Source: an uncultured Clostridia bacterium (lineage in GTDB: Bacteria > Bacillota > Clostridia > Lachnospirales > CAG-274). Taken from it: a DNA stretch of 64,000 bases. Below are positions 11,301 through 19,326 of this stretch, piece by piece. The number at the start of each line of letters is the position of its first letter. The first letter of the stretch is position 1. The translations under genes were made by a program, and so were the position numbers. Where the stretch lies: NCBI GenBank assembly GCA_947628755.1, contig CANRBC010000003.1, forward strand, positions 62,001 to 126,000, given 5' to 3'. The notes beneath the pieces are model-generated. The model searched no databases, was not told the origin of the DNA, and saw nothing but the letters and a program-made list of their open reading frames with translations.

Positions 11301-13200
11301 TTTTTAAATCACTCTTAATATTTCTCGTTTCCGTCTGTAAGCCGCCTTCTGTTAATTCTGAGCTTATATTATCATGATTTTTATGAACTTGGCTTTGTAT
11401 GCCGTTAAAGGCTGTGGCTTCGGCAGCGTCAATATTTTTATTCGATAATTGCTTTATTGGTCTGCGTTTTGTCTTTGTCTTCGAAGAAAAGCCTTCTAGG
11501 GTATCTTGTCTTATTGATGCTTCATCTTTTCCAAAGTCCGTTTTTATTTCGCTTTCAAAGCTATGCTTTTGCTCATTTTTAAAACCACTCTTAATATTTC
11601 TCGTTTCTGTCTGTAAGCCGCTTTTTGTTAATTCTGAGCTTATATTATCATGATTTTTATAAACTTGACTTTGTAGACCGCTAAAAGCTGTGGCTTCGGC
11701 AGCATCAATACTTTTATTCGATAATTTTTTTATGGGTCTGCGTTTTGTCTTTTTCTTCGAAGAAAAGTCTTCTAAGGTATCTTGTCTTATTGATACCTCA
11801 TCTTTCCCAAAGCCCGTTTTTATTTCGCTTTTAAAGCTATGCTTCTCATTTTTTAAATCACTCTTAATATTTCTCGTTTCCGTCTGTAAGCCGCTTTTTG
11901 TTAATTCTGAGCTTATATTATCGTGATTTTTATGAACTTGGCTTTGTAGACCGCTAAAAGCTGTGGCTTCGGCAGCGTCAATACTTTTATTCGATAATTT
12001 CTTTATTGGTCTGCGTTTTGTCTTCGAAGAAAAGTCTTCTAGAGTATCTTGTCTTATTGATACCTCATCTTTCCCAAAGCCCGTTTTTATTTCGCTTTCA
12101 AAACTATGTTCTGAATTATTATCATCATAGCTATTATGAGCTTGGCTTTGCAAGCCGTTAAAAGCTGCTGCTTCAGTATCATCAAAAGTTCTCTCTGCTG
12201 TCAACTGTCTTACCGACCTCCGTCTCGCTTTGACCGGTAAATTGTTACTGGTTTCTTTTTCTTCGGCATGTTCACCATACTTTACTTTGCTTTTACTTTC
12301 AAAAGCACGTTTTGATTTACTTTCATTTAATGTAACATTTATCTTTGTTTTTTTTACTGCCTCAAAATCTGACACTTCAGACTGTGCTATAAATGTCTCA
12401 CCAAGTTTGTTCTCCTTTGATTGAGTAGGCGGAAGGGGCTTTACCGTTTCCCCTCTATCGGTCGGCAGAGATTCCGTATTAATTTCTTCTTCCTGTTCAA
12501 AATATGACGAATAATTCTTTTTTCTTATTTCCTTATACCTCTGAGCTTTTTTTAAATTCTTTTTTCTTTTAAGAATCTGTTCTTGTGTGCCTGACACATT
12601 TTTATCATCAGAATATTCCTTATTTCCTATATTGAAAGAATTCGCAAAGTTTGACTTATTTTCGTCCTTTTCAAAAGCCGAATCTGTGTTTTCCTCCTGT
12701 AAACTTCGTAATTCTGAATGAATATTATCATTATTATTAATTGAATCTTTTAATTTCTCAATCTCAGAAACGTTTTCAATAAAATTATCCGAATAATCTT
12801 TTTCCAAAAAACTCCTCAAACCGTTACTATTATTAGATGAAAGTTTTACTTGTTTGGTGGTGAATGGAACATACTCCTGCGTTGCAGATACAGCATCCGA
12901 ATCATTGTTCCAATAATCAGATGTTGGTCGTGTACGTAATTTTCTGTTACGCAACTGTCGGCTTTTATTGGCTTGAGCTTTATCATTAACCTCAGATTCA
13001 CCTTCTTTTATATCATTTATTTCAGCTGATAGAGCCGTATTTATATTTTTTTGCTCAAGTTCGCTTACAGATAAGGTTGCTTTATTCTGGGATTTTTTCC
13101 GTGGACGTTTTTTTCTCTTTGCAACAATTTCATCGTCTTCATCTTGTTTTCCAAATGTTGAGGAATTACTGCTTTCAAAGGGGCTTTCATACTCTGTCAT
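8356..13200 (-). CDS. Giant conjugation wall hydrolase: long disordered N-terminus, TM, M23 and NlpC/P60 domains
   Basis: This is a 1,614-residue VirB1-like peptidoglycan hydrolase, far longer than the usual few hundred residues. Residues 1 to about 900 are hydrophilic and low in complexity, with an imperfect repeat of about 92 residues (FGKDE-SIRQDTLE, KRRPIK-LSNK, SELT-GLQTETRNIKS) in three to four copies at about 11.2-12.1 kb. A transmembrane helix lies at about residues 942-968. After it come an M23-type domain with intact HKGID and HLHVELY motifs, then a C-terminal NlpC/P60 domain with FDCSGLVCW (Cys nucleophile) and IHHVAIYIGGG (His). It probably opens the wall for the mating channel. 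One copy of the 25-bp dispersed palindrome is embedded at 10918-10942, read as LNDKLSQS. Confidence 0.9.
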   Translation of the reverse strand: MTEYESPFESSNSSTFGKQDEDDEIVAKRKKRPRKKSQNKATLSVSELEQKNINTALSAEINDIKEGESEVNDKAQANKSRQLRNRKLRTRPTSDYWNNDSDAVSATQEYVPFTTKQVKLSSNNSNGLRSFLEKDYSDNFIENVSEIEKLKDSINNNDNIHSELRSLQEENTDSAFEKDENKSNFANSFNIGNKEYSDDKNVSGTQEQILKRKKNLKKAQRYKEIRKKNYSSYFEQEEEINTESLPTDRGETVKPLPPTQSKENKLGETFIAQSEVSDFEAVKKTKINVTLNESKSKRAFESKSKVKYGEHAEEKETSNNLPVKARRRSVRQLTAERTFDDTEAAAFNGLQSQAHNSYDDNNSEHSFESEIKTGFGKDEVSIRQDTLEDFSSKTKRRPIKKLSNKSIDAAEATAFSGLQSQVHKNHDNISSELTKSGLQTETRNIKSDLKNEKHSFKSEIKTGFGKDEVSIRQDTLEDFSSKKKTKRRPIKKLSNKSIDAAEATAFSGLQSQVYKNHDNISSELTKSGLQTETRNIKSGFKNEQKHSFESEIKTDFGKDEASIRQDTLEGFSSKTKTKRRPIKQLSNKNIDAAEATAFNGIQSQVHKNHDNISSELTEGGLQTETRNIKSDLKNEKHSFESKSKRAFESEALIGQKDIEGESFSNKPRHSTLKGLAAEANDLDIKSDFVYEKSKKPQYESIKPASDFEAINESSIKDDIGSEISELKENISEQNLKNVRKKALLNQSEDLLNELNDKLSQSEFSGQQEAKKDFSSLSPNVEKAYNKYRSEESRAFNLQNAKYILDSVNKPVEKSASLDDEEAAVDGTTAEAFSEAAAITENLSNSVMKKAFNNKTEYTNKSELAKSIDKGDDEPEKMNNFALRRKKMANALYNDSIGGSAAQAGSKAAASTANKKIAEMAAARVGGRIALAIFSEPHTAAITIGLAILILCLALLVSCAITVGTIGGGVISTTYMTADKDIYDASVYYVKLETDTKAAINKKIRRAQESYEYDEIRYDIDNFEHNPEVLIAYFSAQYPGWDFNDSFIEHFIESFFTDSTPKSVKDLENKIFEQQYTLEEKDYWEWHYPSAKAMFPIRWHVKEFTLVNKGLETVLLDEMDEEVKEYYDLLREYRGNRVWFESPVKYNWESAVINLCGDTVKGTTTHSKLSNVTNLTYTDDGATVSAGTVINLPAEMGSNFSYMGWQTITSPSSNQYKLREQAGMNFDAEGFGIINNRYVVAVTSTFGSVGDYIDVYQSDGTIFPCIIGDIKNQNDFGCNKWGHNLGKVVVEFVVDKSTWYPFHANPGTSSCHPEWGGKTITKIINIGTYQQGEAPPEGGQITDDVVDFTQDSDNLVTEVDFHKGIDIAGASDTPVLAPFDGKVTRKTDDSITFVDTEESFEVKYECIKDISVSNGQEISVGEQLATMSTGEHLFVPHLHVELYCKDENQQYNPYFYFAFGEDEPPQIVIGGSSVNGQMVPGDSDLGNRVVQFALSRCGYTYLWGGGHTESEIRNPNSTRFDCSGLVCWAYCQAGAYIGVQNTKSLSSLGKQISFEQMQAGDIILWSSNGAYSGIHHVAIYIGGGQIVEAPYDGQPISTRPVYDKNLIYTIRRLYD
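10918..10942. repeat. Dispersed 25-bp palindrome, copy 1 (inside wall hydrolase gene)
   Basis: The core GACAACTTGTC has flanking ACTT and AAGC. This is the only copy lying mid-gene; it is translated as LNDKLSQS. Confidence 0.7.
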
Positions 13201-13211
13201 ATTTATCCCTC

Positions 13212-15581
13212 CTACTGCACCTCTTCGAGTTTGGTTGTTATAAGACTATACAAGGCTGTATCTCGTGGAAATATATCCTCAAATGGCAGTTTAATATTGC
13301 CATAGCTTAACAGTCCTTTACCGGCATCGTTTGTATTAAGGTAGGATAACTGATTTTCGGATATACTTAACTTCTCTGCAAGTAATTCTCTGTCCCTCGG
13401 ACCTTGTCCCAACATATAAATAAAATCGGAGTTTTCAAAAATATTTTCGACTTTCATTGATTGCAGAAAGTCTTTTATATTTTGCGTAATTCCTGTTGGT
13501 ATACCGCCCCATTTACGGAATCGTTTCCAAATAGAAACAGAATACTCTGCCGTTTCCTTATCATTAAGCAATAAGTGAAACTCGTCAATATAGAACCAAG
13601 TATGTATGTGCTTTTCTCTGTACTCAGCAACTTTAGACCATACAAAATCTTGTATAATAAGCATAGCAAGAGGCTTCAACTGGTCAGACATTTCTTTAAT
13701 ATCAAAACAAATAATACGATTATTCATATTAACGGATGTTCTGTGATTAAAGAAATTATTGTTGCCCGTTACATAGAACTTCATGCTTTCTACCAAAAAT
13801 TCTGCTGCTTGACTTTCCACTTTTTCAAGCTCCTCATAAAGGTCTGAAAGAGTAGGCATTAAATTATTGCCATCATTTGAAACAAAATAATGCTTGTACA
13901 CGTTCTCTATCGCTTCATCGATAAGCCCTTTATCGATTGGAGTTATTTTATGCGGATGCATAATCAACTCGAAAAAAGACAACATAAAGCTGCTTTTAAG
14001 TGCTATCGGATTATTATCGGCATCATAATCAAATGAAATATCAAGAGGATTAATGTAATCCTTTGAATTAGGCGAAATAGTTATTACCTGTCCGCCGAGT
14101 GCCTTTACAAGTGGAAAATACTCACCTTCAGGATCACAGATAAATATTGGGTCATTTGTTGTGAAAAACACATTAACTATTTCTCTTTTCGCTGCAAAAG
14201 ACTTTCCTGTGCCAGGCTTACCTAAAATTAGTCCATTTGGATTATTAAGGAGCTTTCGGTCACACATAATCATATTATGTGATAGTGCATTTAATCCGTA
14301 ATAAATGCTTTGGGCGCTTTGCTGAAACAATTCTTGCGTTGTAAAGGGTTCCAGAATAGCAAGGGGATATGTTGTTAAGCCCCTGCTCAGATAATCCACT
14401 TTATTAACACCAAAAGGCATTGAAGATATATAGCCATCCTCTTGTAAATAATCAAGTGTTTTAAGTTCATTTGTGCTTCTCTGAGCAATAGAATTTGATT
14501 TTTCATAGTTAGCCTGTAAACTTACTTTTTTGTCCGAAAAATTTGTAACAATAAAAGTTACATAAAACCACTTTTCATCGGACTTAATGAGCTTATTAAG
14601 TAGTTTTTTGGAATCCTCAGATGCCAGCTTGAGTGCTTCTGGTATCAAGTCTTCGCCGTAGAAATTACGATTAGCCTTTTTTTGTTCCTCTATTTTCATA
14701 GAATCAATATCCGAAACTTTACGTCTTACTAATTTAAGAGCTTTATTCTGGTCAACCGGCTGTATATGTATATTCACTGTTATATTTGTATCAACATCTA
14801 AAATATCAACCAAAATTTGGTCTGTAAGATGAGATGACATTATCTGAAAATATGATACAGTGCCATACGATTTATTGGTCTTAAAGTAGTCTTTCTGAAA
14901 TACCAGTTTGTCCGGGGCAACAAGTGATACTGTATCTGTTTCATCTTTCCAATCACAAGATATTTCTTTTTCGCTCGAATTAGACATAACTGCTGCCAAC
15001 ATTTTAAGCCTTTCAGTGCCATTTAAAGAAAACGCCCTGACCTCTAAGCGATTAAAATTAGATAATGTTGTCATTTCCGCTTGGTCTAAGCGCTGCCTTG
15101 CTTCTTTTATTGTGGCAGCCGACGTTGTAATGGTTATAAATTTACGTTTAATAATAGAATTATTTCCCTTTTCAAACTGCGTTTTTAAAATATCACTGTA
15201 TTCCTTGCGAATATATTCAAATTTATCGTCTATATTGTCAAGTTTGGGAATTGTAATAGAGGCTTCATAATCCTTAATGTTAATCGTCTGATTGACAAAT
15301 GAAAACTGTACTCTAACATCATCAGAAAATGAATTTAAAAGTTCACTATATTTTTCTAAAATATCAACTTTTGCTTCATCAGGTAAAAGATGATAGGTAA
15401 TATCAAAAAATTCAATGGTTTTAGAATACTCGTTATTTTCAAGTTCCATAAGCCCATCCTTATAAATCCTTTTAATGGGTAATGTATTTATCGTCGTTGT
15501 AGGTATTGCTTTACCATTGTTAAATATTTTTTCTACTGCCTGTTTTTTTATTTTTAACAGTAACCGGTTTGACTTTTTCAA
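13212..15581 (-). CDS. VirB4/TraE-type conjugation ATPase
   Basis: This is a type IV secretion ATPase of 789 residues from the TTG start chosen here. Walker A is GKPGTGKS in NPNGLILGKPGTGKSFAAKR, near residue 455. Walker B is WFYIDEFHLLL. The N-terminal half is the usual VirB4 domain (TKTIEFFDITYHL). It should power channel assembly and transfer at the membrane. The start is taken as TTG at 15579-15581, since a strong SD (GGAGGTGAT) lies 8 nt upstream. The upstream ATG at 15594-15596 is itself part of that SD region and has no site of its own. The gene overlaps the 3' end of the PrgI gene. Confidence 0.92.
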   Translation of the reverse strand: MKKSNRLLLKIKKQAVEKIFNNGKAIPTTTINTLPIKRIYKDGLMELENNEYSKTIEFFDITYHLLPDEAKVDILEKYSELLNSFSDDVRVQFSFVNQTINIKDYEASITIPKLDNIDDKFEYIRKEYSDILKTQFEKGNNSIIKRKFITITTSAATIKEARQRLDQAEMTTLSNFNRLEVRAFSLNGTERLKMLAAVMSNSSEKEISCDWKDETDTVSLVAPDKLVFQKDYFKTNKSYGTVSYFQIMSSHLTDQILVDILDVDTNITVNIHIQPVDQNKALKLVRRKVSDIDSMKIEEQKKANRNFYGEDLIPEALKLASEDSKKLLNKLIKSDEKWFYVTFIVTNFSDKKVSLQANYEKSNSIAQRSTNELKTLDYLQEDGYISSMPFGVNKVDYLSRGLTTYPLAILEPFTTQELFQQSAQSIYYGLNALSHNMIMCDRKLLNNPNGLILGKPGTGKSFAAKREIVNVFFTTNDPIFICDPEGEYFPLVKALGGQVITISPNSKDYINPLDISFDYDADNNPIALKSSFMLSFFELIMHPHKITPIDKGLIDEAIENVYKHYFVSNDGNNLMPTLSDLYEELEKVESQAAEFLVESMKFYVTGNNNFFNHRTSVNMNNRIICFDIKEMSDQLKPLAMLIIQDFVWSKVAEYREKHIHTWFYIDEFHLLLNDKETAEYSVSIWKRFRKWGGIPTGITQNIKDFLQSMKVENIFENSDFIYMLGQGPRDRELLAEKLSISENQLSYLNTNDAGKGLLSYGNIKLPFEDIFPRDTALYSLITTKLEEVQ

Positions 15582-15888
15582 TTTTATCACCTCCATTTTT
15601 AAGCCTTGTCTTGGGAAATATAAATCTCCATTTTATATAGTTATAAATTCTTTTCTCGAAATACAAATCGTTTTTTGGTGGAAGAGCAGACATAAAGAAA
15701 GGAATTGCTACTGCAACCATAAGCAAAGCTGCCAAATCAGTTGATAAGGACTTAAAAAGTAAATATGTTGGCACAGATACTACTGCCGCCAATGAAAAAC
15801 ATATTAATTGCCTTTTCGTAACTACACCAAATACCTTTGTTTTAACCTTTCGGACATCAAAAGGTACTGTTATTCTTTGTTGCGACAT
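15520..15888 (-). CDS. PrgI family conjugation membrane protein
   Basis: This 122-residue protein begins ITVPFDVRKVKTKVFGVVTKRQL, followed by two close hydrophobic helices (about residues 29-70) and a basic tail with PPKNDLYFEKRIYNYIKWR. This is the PrgI family, placed between the VirB6-like and VirB4 genes in Gram-positive conjugation systems and functionally likened to VirB3. SD AAGGAG precedes the ATG. The 3' end overlaps the VirB4 start by about 60 nt, so translational coupling is likely. Confidence 0.85.
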   Translation of the reverse strand: MSQQRITVPFDVRKVKTKVFGVVTKRQLICFSLAAVVSVPTYLLFKSLSTDLAALLMVAVAIPFFMSALPPKNDLYFEKRIYNYIKWRFIFPKTRLKNGGDKIEKVKPVTVKNKKTGSRKNI

Positions 15889-15905
15889 AATATTCTCCTT
15901 TCTTT

Positions 15906-16853
15906 TTAACTGAATATTGCTTTTGATATGCTTTCTGTCTTTAACAGCACAAATATTGTCATAATGCTGATCAGCAAATTAGTAGTAACTGCATTTTGGA
16001 ATGTATCAATTATTTCTGCGGCATCGCCTGTAGCCGATACCGCAGATAACATCACATTTTGACAACTGCCTAAATATATAGCAATTACGATTATAATAAT
16101 CACAAGCTGAAAAGCTAAAGCTAGTATATTATGAATATATCGTTTACCGCTGTGACCTAATTCTCTGCTGCCTAAAGTAGCAAAAGTAATTGGCGCAAAA
16201 GCAGCGTATATGTATGAATACATATATCTGACTATAACAACAAGCGATATAATAGGCACAAATATTAATCCTATTAAGGCAGCAATAAGCGATACAACTG
16301 TTAGTAAAATAATAACGCTCATTCCATCGCCAATATCCATTTCCGTAAGTGCTTCCACGAATGTATCTTTAAATCCTGTGTTATTTATCATTTCCGTAAG
16401 TGCTGTTGGGTCTAATCCATGTAAGGATGTGCCCTGTATATAGTCTAGTATCTGTTTTGTCAACTGTGTTGTAATTTCGAAAATGCCCGATACTATATCA
16501 AAGGAGTGATTGAGCAATACTATTGCAATAAATAATTTAAAAAACCACCGAAAAAAAACCGAAATATCCATATCGTGAAAATTGTTACTGTTTATTACCA
16601 TAGTTACAAGTTCATAAACCATTACATACGTAACAATCAATATTGCTATAGGTAATATAAAGTTATGGCTGATGGTTGAAATAATATTAAATACTCCTGT
16701 GTTCCATGATGATAGGTCTTTCGTCAAATCATCACTTAAAAATGTAGTAATTGCAAGAGTATTAACGCACATCGCCTTATAATTAAAAAAAACAATGTTG
16801 GCAAGAAACCCCATTAACCAATCCTTTACAATTTTGTCCATAAGAAATTTCAT
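15906..16853 (-). CDS. VirB6/TrbL-like polytopic membrane protein
   Basis: About 315 residues, with a hydrophobic N-terminal segment and at least six membrane helices, including ILIVTYVMVYELVTMVI, FKLFIAIVLLNHSF and LVIIIIVIAIYLGS. This is the CD0411-like/TrbL-type inner-membrane channel component found between Maff2 and PrgI in Tn1549-like elements. The ATG at 16851-16853 is chosen: AAGGAG lies 11 nt upstream, whereas the GTG at 16863-16865 directly abuts that SD and could not use it. Confidence 0.82.
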   Translation of the reverse strand: MKFLMDKIVKDWLMGFLANIVFFNYKAMCVNTLAITTFLSDDLTKDLSSWNTGVFNIISTISHNFILPIAILIVTYVMVYELVTMVINSNNFHDMDISVFFRWFFKLFIAIVLLNHSFDIVSGIFEITTQLTKQILDYIQGTSLHGLDPTALTEMINNTGFKDTFVEALTEMDIGDGMSVIILLTVVSLIAALIGLIFVPIISLVVIVRYMYSYIYAAFAPITFATLGSRELGHSGKRYIHNILALAFQLVIIIIVIAIYLGSCQNVMLSAVSATGDAAEIIDTFQNAVTTNLLISIMTIFVLLKTESISKAIFS

Positions 16854-16882
16854 AATTAAAAACACTCCTTATCGGAATCTTA

Positions 16883-17257
16883 TTAGCTGGCAGTCATTGC
16901 ATTAAAAAGTTCTGTAAGTTTTGGAATTAAAAACCAACCGATAGCGGCAACTCCCGCACCAGCCGCAAACTGTTTAATGCCTTGCGATTTAGCACCAGGA
17001 TTATCATTACCATAACCCTCTAAAAGATTAATTACGCCCCAAATCAACAAGCCTGCGCCTAAAGCAACCACTATATTTTTAAGTAAATTTACGCCGTCCG
17101 TGAAAAACTGAGTTGTGCCAATAGCAGCATAGGCACATACCGGATACATTGACATAAATAAACAATAGAAGAAAATAAATCTTTCCGCTAAACTCTTTTT
17201 TGTTGCAAATTCCTTTCCATTTTTTCTTGTATCGTTTTCTCTTTTTAACTTTTTCAT
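16883..17257 (-). CDS. Maff2 family protein (VirB2/TrbC-like pilin candidate)
   Basis: A 124-residue protein. A basic N-terminus leads to a hydrophobic signal-like segment ending YPVCAYA. Then come two membrane helices (NIVVALGAGLLIWGVINLL and FAAGAGVAAIGWFLIP) with the loop GYGNDNPGAKSQGIKQ, the hallmark of Maff2 proteins. They are taken as the pilin-like VirB2 equivalent of these ICEs. SD AGGAGG lies upstream. A strong hairpin separates it from the preceding ArdC/DUF3849 gene. Confidence 0.85.
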   Translation of the reverse strand: MKKLKRENDTRKNGKEFATKKSLAERFIFFYCLFMSMYPVCAYAAIGTTQFFTDGVNLLKNIVVALGAGLLIWGVINLLEGYGNDNPGAKSQGIKQFAAGAGVAAIGWFLIPKLTELFNAMTAS

Positions 17258-17286
17258 AATTAATTATCCTCCTAATTTTTTATTAA

Positions 17287-17316
17287 AAGCAGGGAGATAT
17301 AAACATCTCCCTGCTT
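17287..17316 (-). terminator. Hairpin between ArdC/DUF3849 gene and Maff2
   Basis: Perfect 12-bp arms AAGCAGGGAGAT / ATCTCCCTGCTT enclose a 6-nt loop. On the minus strand TTTTAATA follows, so it is probably a partial terminator or an mRNA 3' stabiliser, 15 nt after the stop of the 17332-19305 gene. Confidence 0.65.
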
Positions 17317-17331
17317 AGCTAACATTAAATA

Positions 17332-19305
17332 TTAAATTTCCATCGAATTGTCCTTCATTTTTGCCTGTTGTGCTGTTGCCTGTTGTGCCGTTTCTGCCGC
17401 AAGTTTTGTTTCTGCTTTTGCTACAAGATTCTTTAGGCTATTCGGCTCACTTTCATGCTCAGTTTGTGACAAATTGTCGCGAAGCTGTTCCGTTGTTTCT
17501 TTAGCGATTAAATTAATTAATCCTATGTGTATGCTTTCGGGTATAGCAAACTCAAATCGGTTTGTCCTATCACTCGGAATATTAATTGCATTTGCCCATT
17601 GTTTATTTTCGTTTGATATTCTGCCGTCTGACTGATGAAGCTGCACAGTGTTTGCAACTACAAATTGGACACGCTCTGCTCCGTATTTTTCGATAGCCTG
17701 CTTTACAACTTGATTTGAGCCAAATATATGATCATCTGCGGAATAATGATCGCTTGCAAGTTCGGCAATATATTTTGCACAATCTTTATTTAAACGGCTT
17801 GAATCATCGTACATCTTCTGTTCATTATGAGCCGTTGCATACTCAAAAGTTTCCTTATAAACAGGATTTTCCCTCTGATGATAATCAGACAATTTATTAA
17901 TACTCAATCCCTTTGCAGTATATGGCGTCATAGTGCCCTCATTAAGTGCCTCTGCGATATTTCTGCAATCGTTCTTATCACCGATATATACTATTTCTCC
18001 AATATCCAATTTGCCGTTCTCATTGGGTATGTATGATTGTACAAAGAAAGCATTGCTCACATTATCCATACTAGGATTTGCCTCTATCTTAAATATAGGC
18101 TGATTTGTTTCCTTTGAAAGTGATAAAATCGGTACTTCAACTGCAAAATCATAGTTGCCATTTGACACAATATGATATTCTATGTCCTCTTCGGGGTTGC
18201 TCATAACGTATGATTCATTAAATCCAAGCTGCTTCATTTCCTCAAGGCTTCTAGTTGTTAAATTAAATGTGCCTATCGGGGTTTCGATATGTTCTTTAAC
18301 TGTATCAAGCAATATTTGCTCATTGGATTTTTCTTTAATGTTTTTCTTTGTGTTTTCTTTAGGTTTACGGAAAAAATCAGGTAATTCTCTTTCAAGTTTA
18401 TTGAGTATAGTATTGGCACCGGATTTTATACAATCTGCAAAATTATATTTATCCTTAATATTATTGCGTTCAGAAAAGTCCTTTACCCAATCAAAATTAT
18501 ATGGCGAATCAATGCCAACTGTTTTTAACACTATATGAGTAGAGGCTTCTTTTGCAAACTGCTCTAATGCTTCGTTTTCAAGAGCTTTTATACTATTGTT
18601 ACTGTCTGCAAGGGCTTCAAAGACGTTGTATATAGTTGAGGATTCACCAAGAGGTATTTTACCTTCTTTATCAAGTATTTTGGTCGCTGCCCCAAAAAGC
18701 AAATCGCCCTTTCTATAATTTGGCATCTCCTTATATGGCGGATGTAATGAAAAAGACTTATTAAGCTGTGATGCATCAAATCCACTTATAGTGCGCATAT
18801 AACTGAATTGCTTATGTTTTTTACCATTTTTATCTGTAATATTTTTAAAAACAGGCTCAAGTAAAGTGATTCCTTTTTCGCCCTTATTTACTGAACGATG
18901 CAACTTATTCCAATCCGTAAGTGATTTAACAATAGTGGCATCAGGCTTTTGCATAAGTATTAGCATTGCATTTCTGGCTGACTTATCCTTATGTACTGCT
19001 ATCATATCTAAATATTGTTTAAACATATCGGAAGACGAAAAGTAAGCCTCAAAGCCCTTGTTAAGTTGCTCATATACACCATTGACCTTTTCCTTATTTT
19101 CATTAAAACGAACTTTATTAAAAAGTTTTCTTGTTTCATCTGCATTCATAAGCATAACTTCTGGATTATCTCCTGTCTTGATAAATTCAAATCCATTTTC
19201 TGTTTTGCCATTGTAAACAAAAAGCTCATCATCAATATTAACTTCTGTGCCTAAATAATATTCATAAGGCTGTCTTGTCTGTTTATCTTTTTCTTTGTTG
19301 GTCAT
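17332..19305 (-). CDS. ArdC-like N-terminal domain / DUF3849 protein
   Basis: A 657-residue protein. Residues of about 75-330 match the ArdC/LtrC-like single-strand DNA-binding region (FKQYLDMIAVHKDKSARNAMLILMQ-PDAT, KGEKGITLLEPV). Residues of about 480-600 match DUF3849, with the pattern YATAHNEQKMYDDSSRLNKDCAKYI, AERVQFVVANTVQLHQSDGRIS and NKQWA. ArdC proteins protect incoming DNA from restriction, and IncW ArdC is moved to the recipient during mating; that is family knowledge, not shown here. The C-terminus NSLKNLVAKAETKL followed by a short acidic end resembles the tails of the HipA-like and Fic-like proteins at 43.8-46.0 kb. A dispersed palindrome lies in the codons for LRDNLSQT. Confidence 0.8.
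   Translation of the reverse strand: MTNKEKDKQTRQPYEYYLGTEVNIDDELFVYNGKTENGFEFIKTGDNPEVMLMNADETRKLFNKVRFNENKEKVNGVYEQLNKGFEAYFSSSDMFKQYLDMIAVHKDKSARNAMLILMQKPDATIVKSLTDWNKLHRSVNKGEKGITLLEPVFKNITDKNGKKHKQFSYMRTISGFDASQLNKSFSLHPPYKEMPNYRKGDLLFGAATKILDKEGKIPLGESSTIYNVFEALADSNNSIKALENEALEQFAKEASTHIVLKTVGIDSPYNFDWVKDFSERNNIKDKYNFADCIKSGANTILNKLERELPDFFRKPKENTKKNIKEKSNEQILLDTVKEHIETPIGTFNLTTRSLEEMKQLGFNESYVMSNPEEDIEYHIVSNGNYDFAVEVPILSLSKETNQPIFKIEANPSMDNVSNAFFVQSYIPNENGKLDIGEIVYIGDKNDCRNIAEALNEGTMTPYTAKGLSINKLSDYHQRENPVYKETFEYATAHNEQKMYDDSSRLNKDCAKYIAELASDHYSADDHIFGSNQVVKQAIEKYGAERVQFVVANTVQLHQSDGRISNENKQWANAINIPSDRTNRFEFAIPESIHIGLINLIAKETTEQLRDNLSQTEHESEPNSLKNLVAKAETKLAAETAQQATAQQAKMKDNSMEI
17461..17485. 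repeat. Dispersed 25-bp palindrome, copy 2 (3' part of ArdC/DUF3849 gene)
   Basis: The core GACAAATTGTC has flanking AGTT and AAGC. It lies near the 3' end of the coding region, read as RDNLSQ. Confidence 0.65.
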
Positions 19306-19326
19306 ATTTTTTCTCCTTTCTTTTTT

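Noticed and set aside
16854..16865. GTG start for the VirB6-like gene
   Set aside because: It abuts the SD; the ATG 12 nt later has proper spacing.
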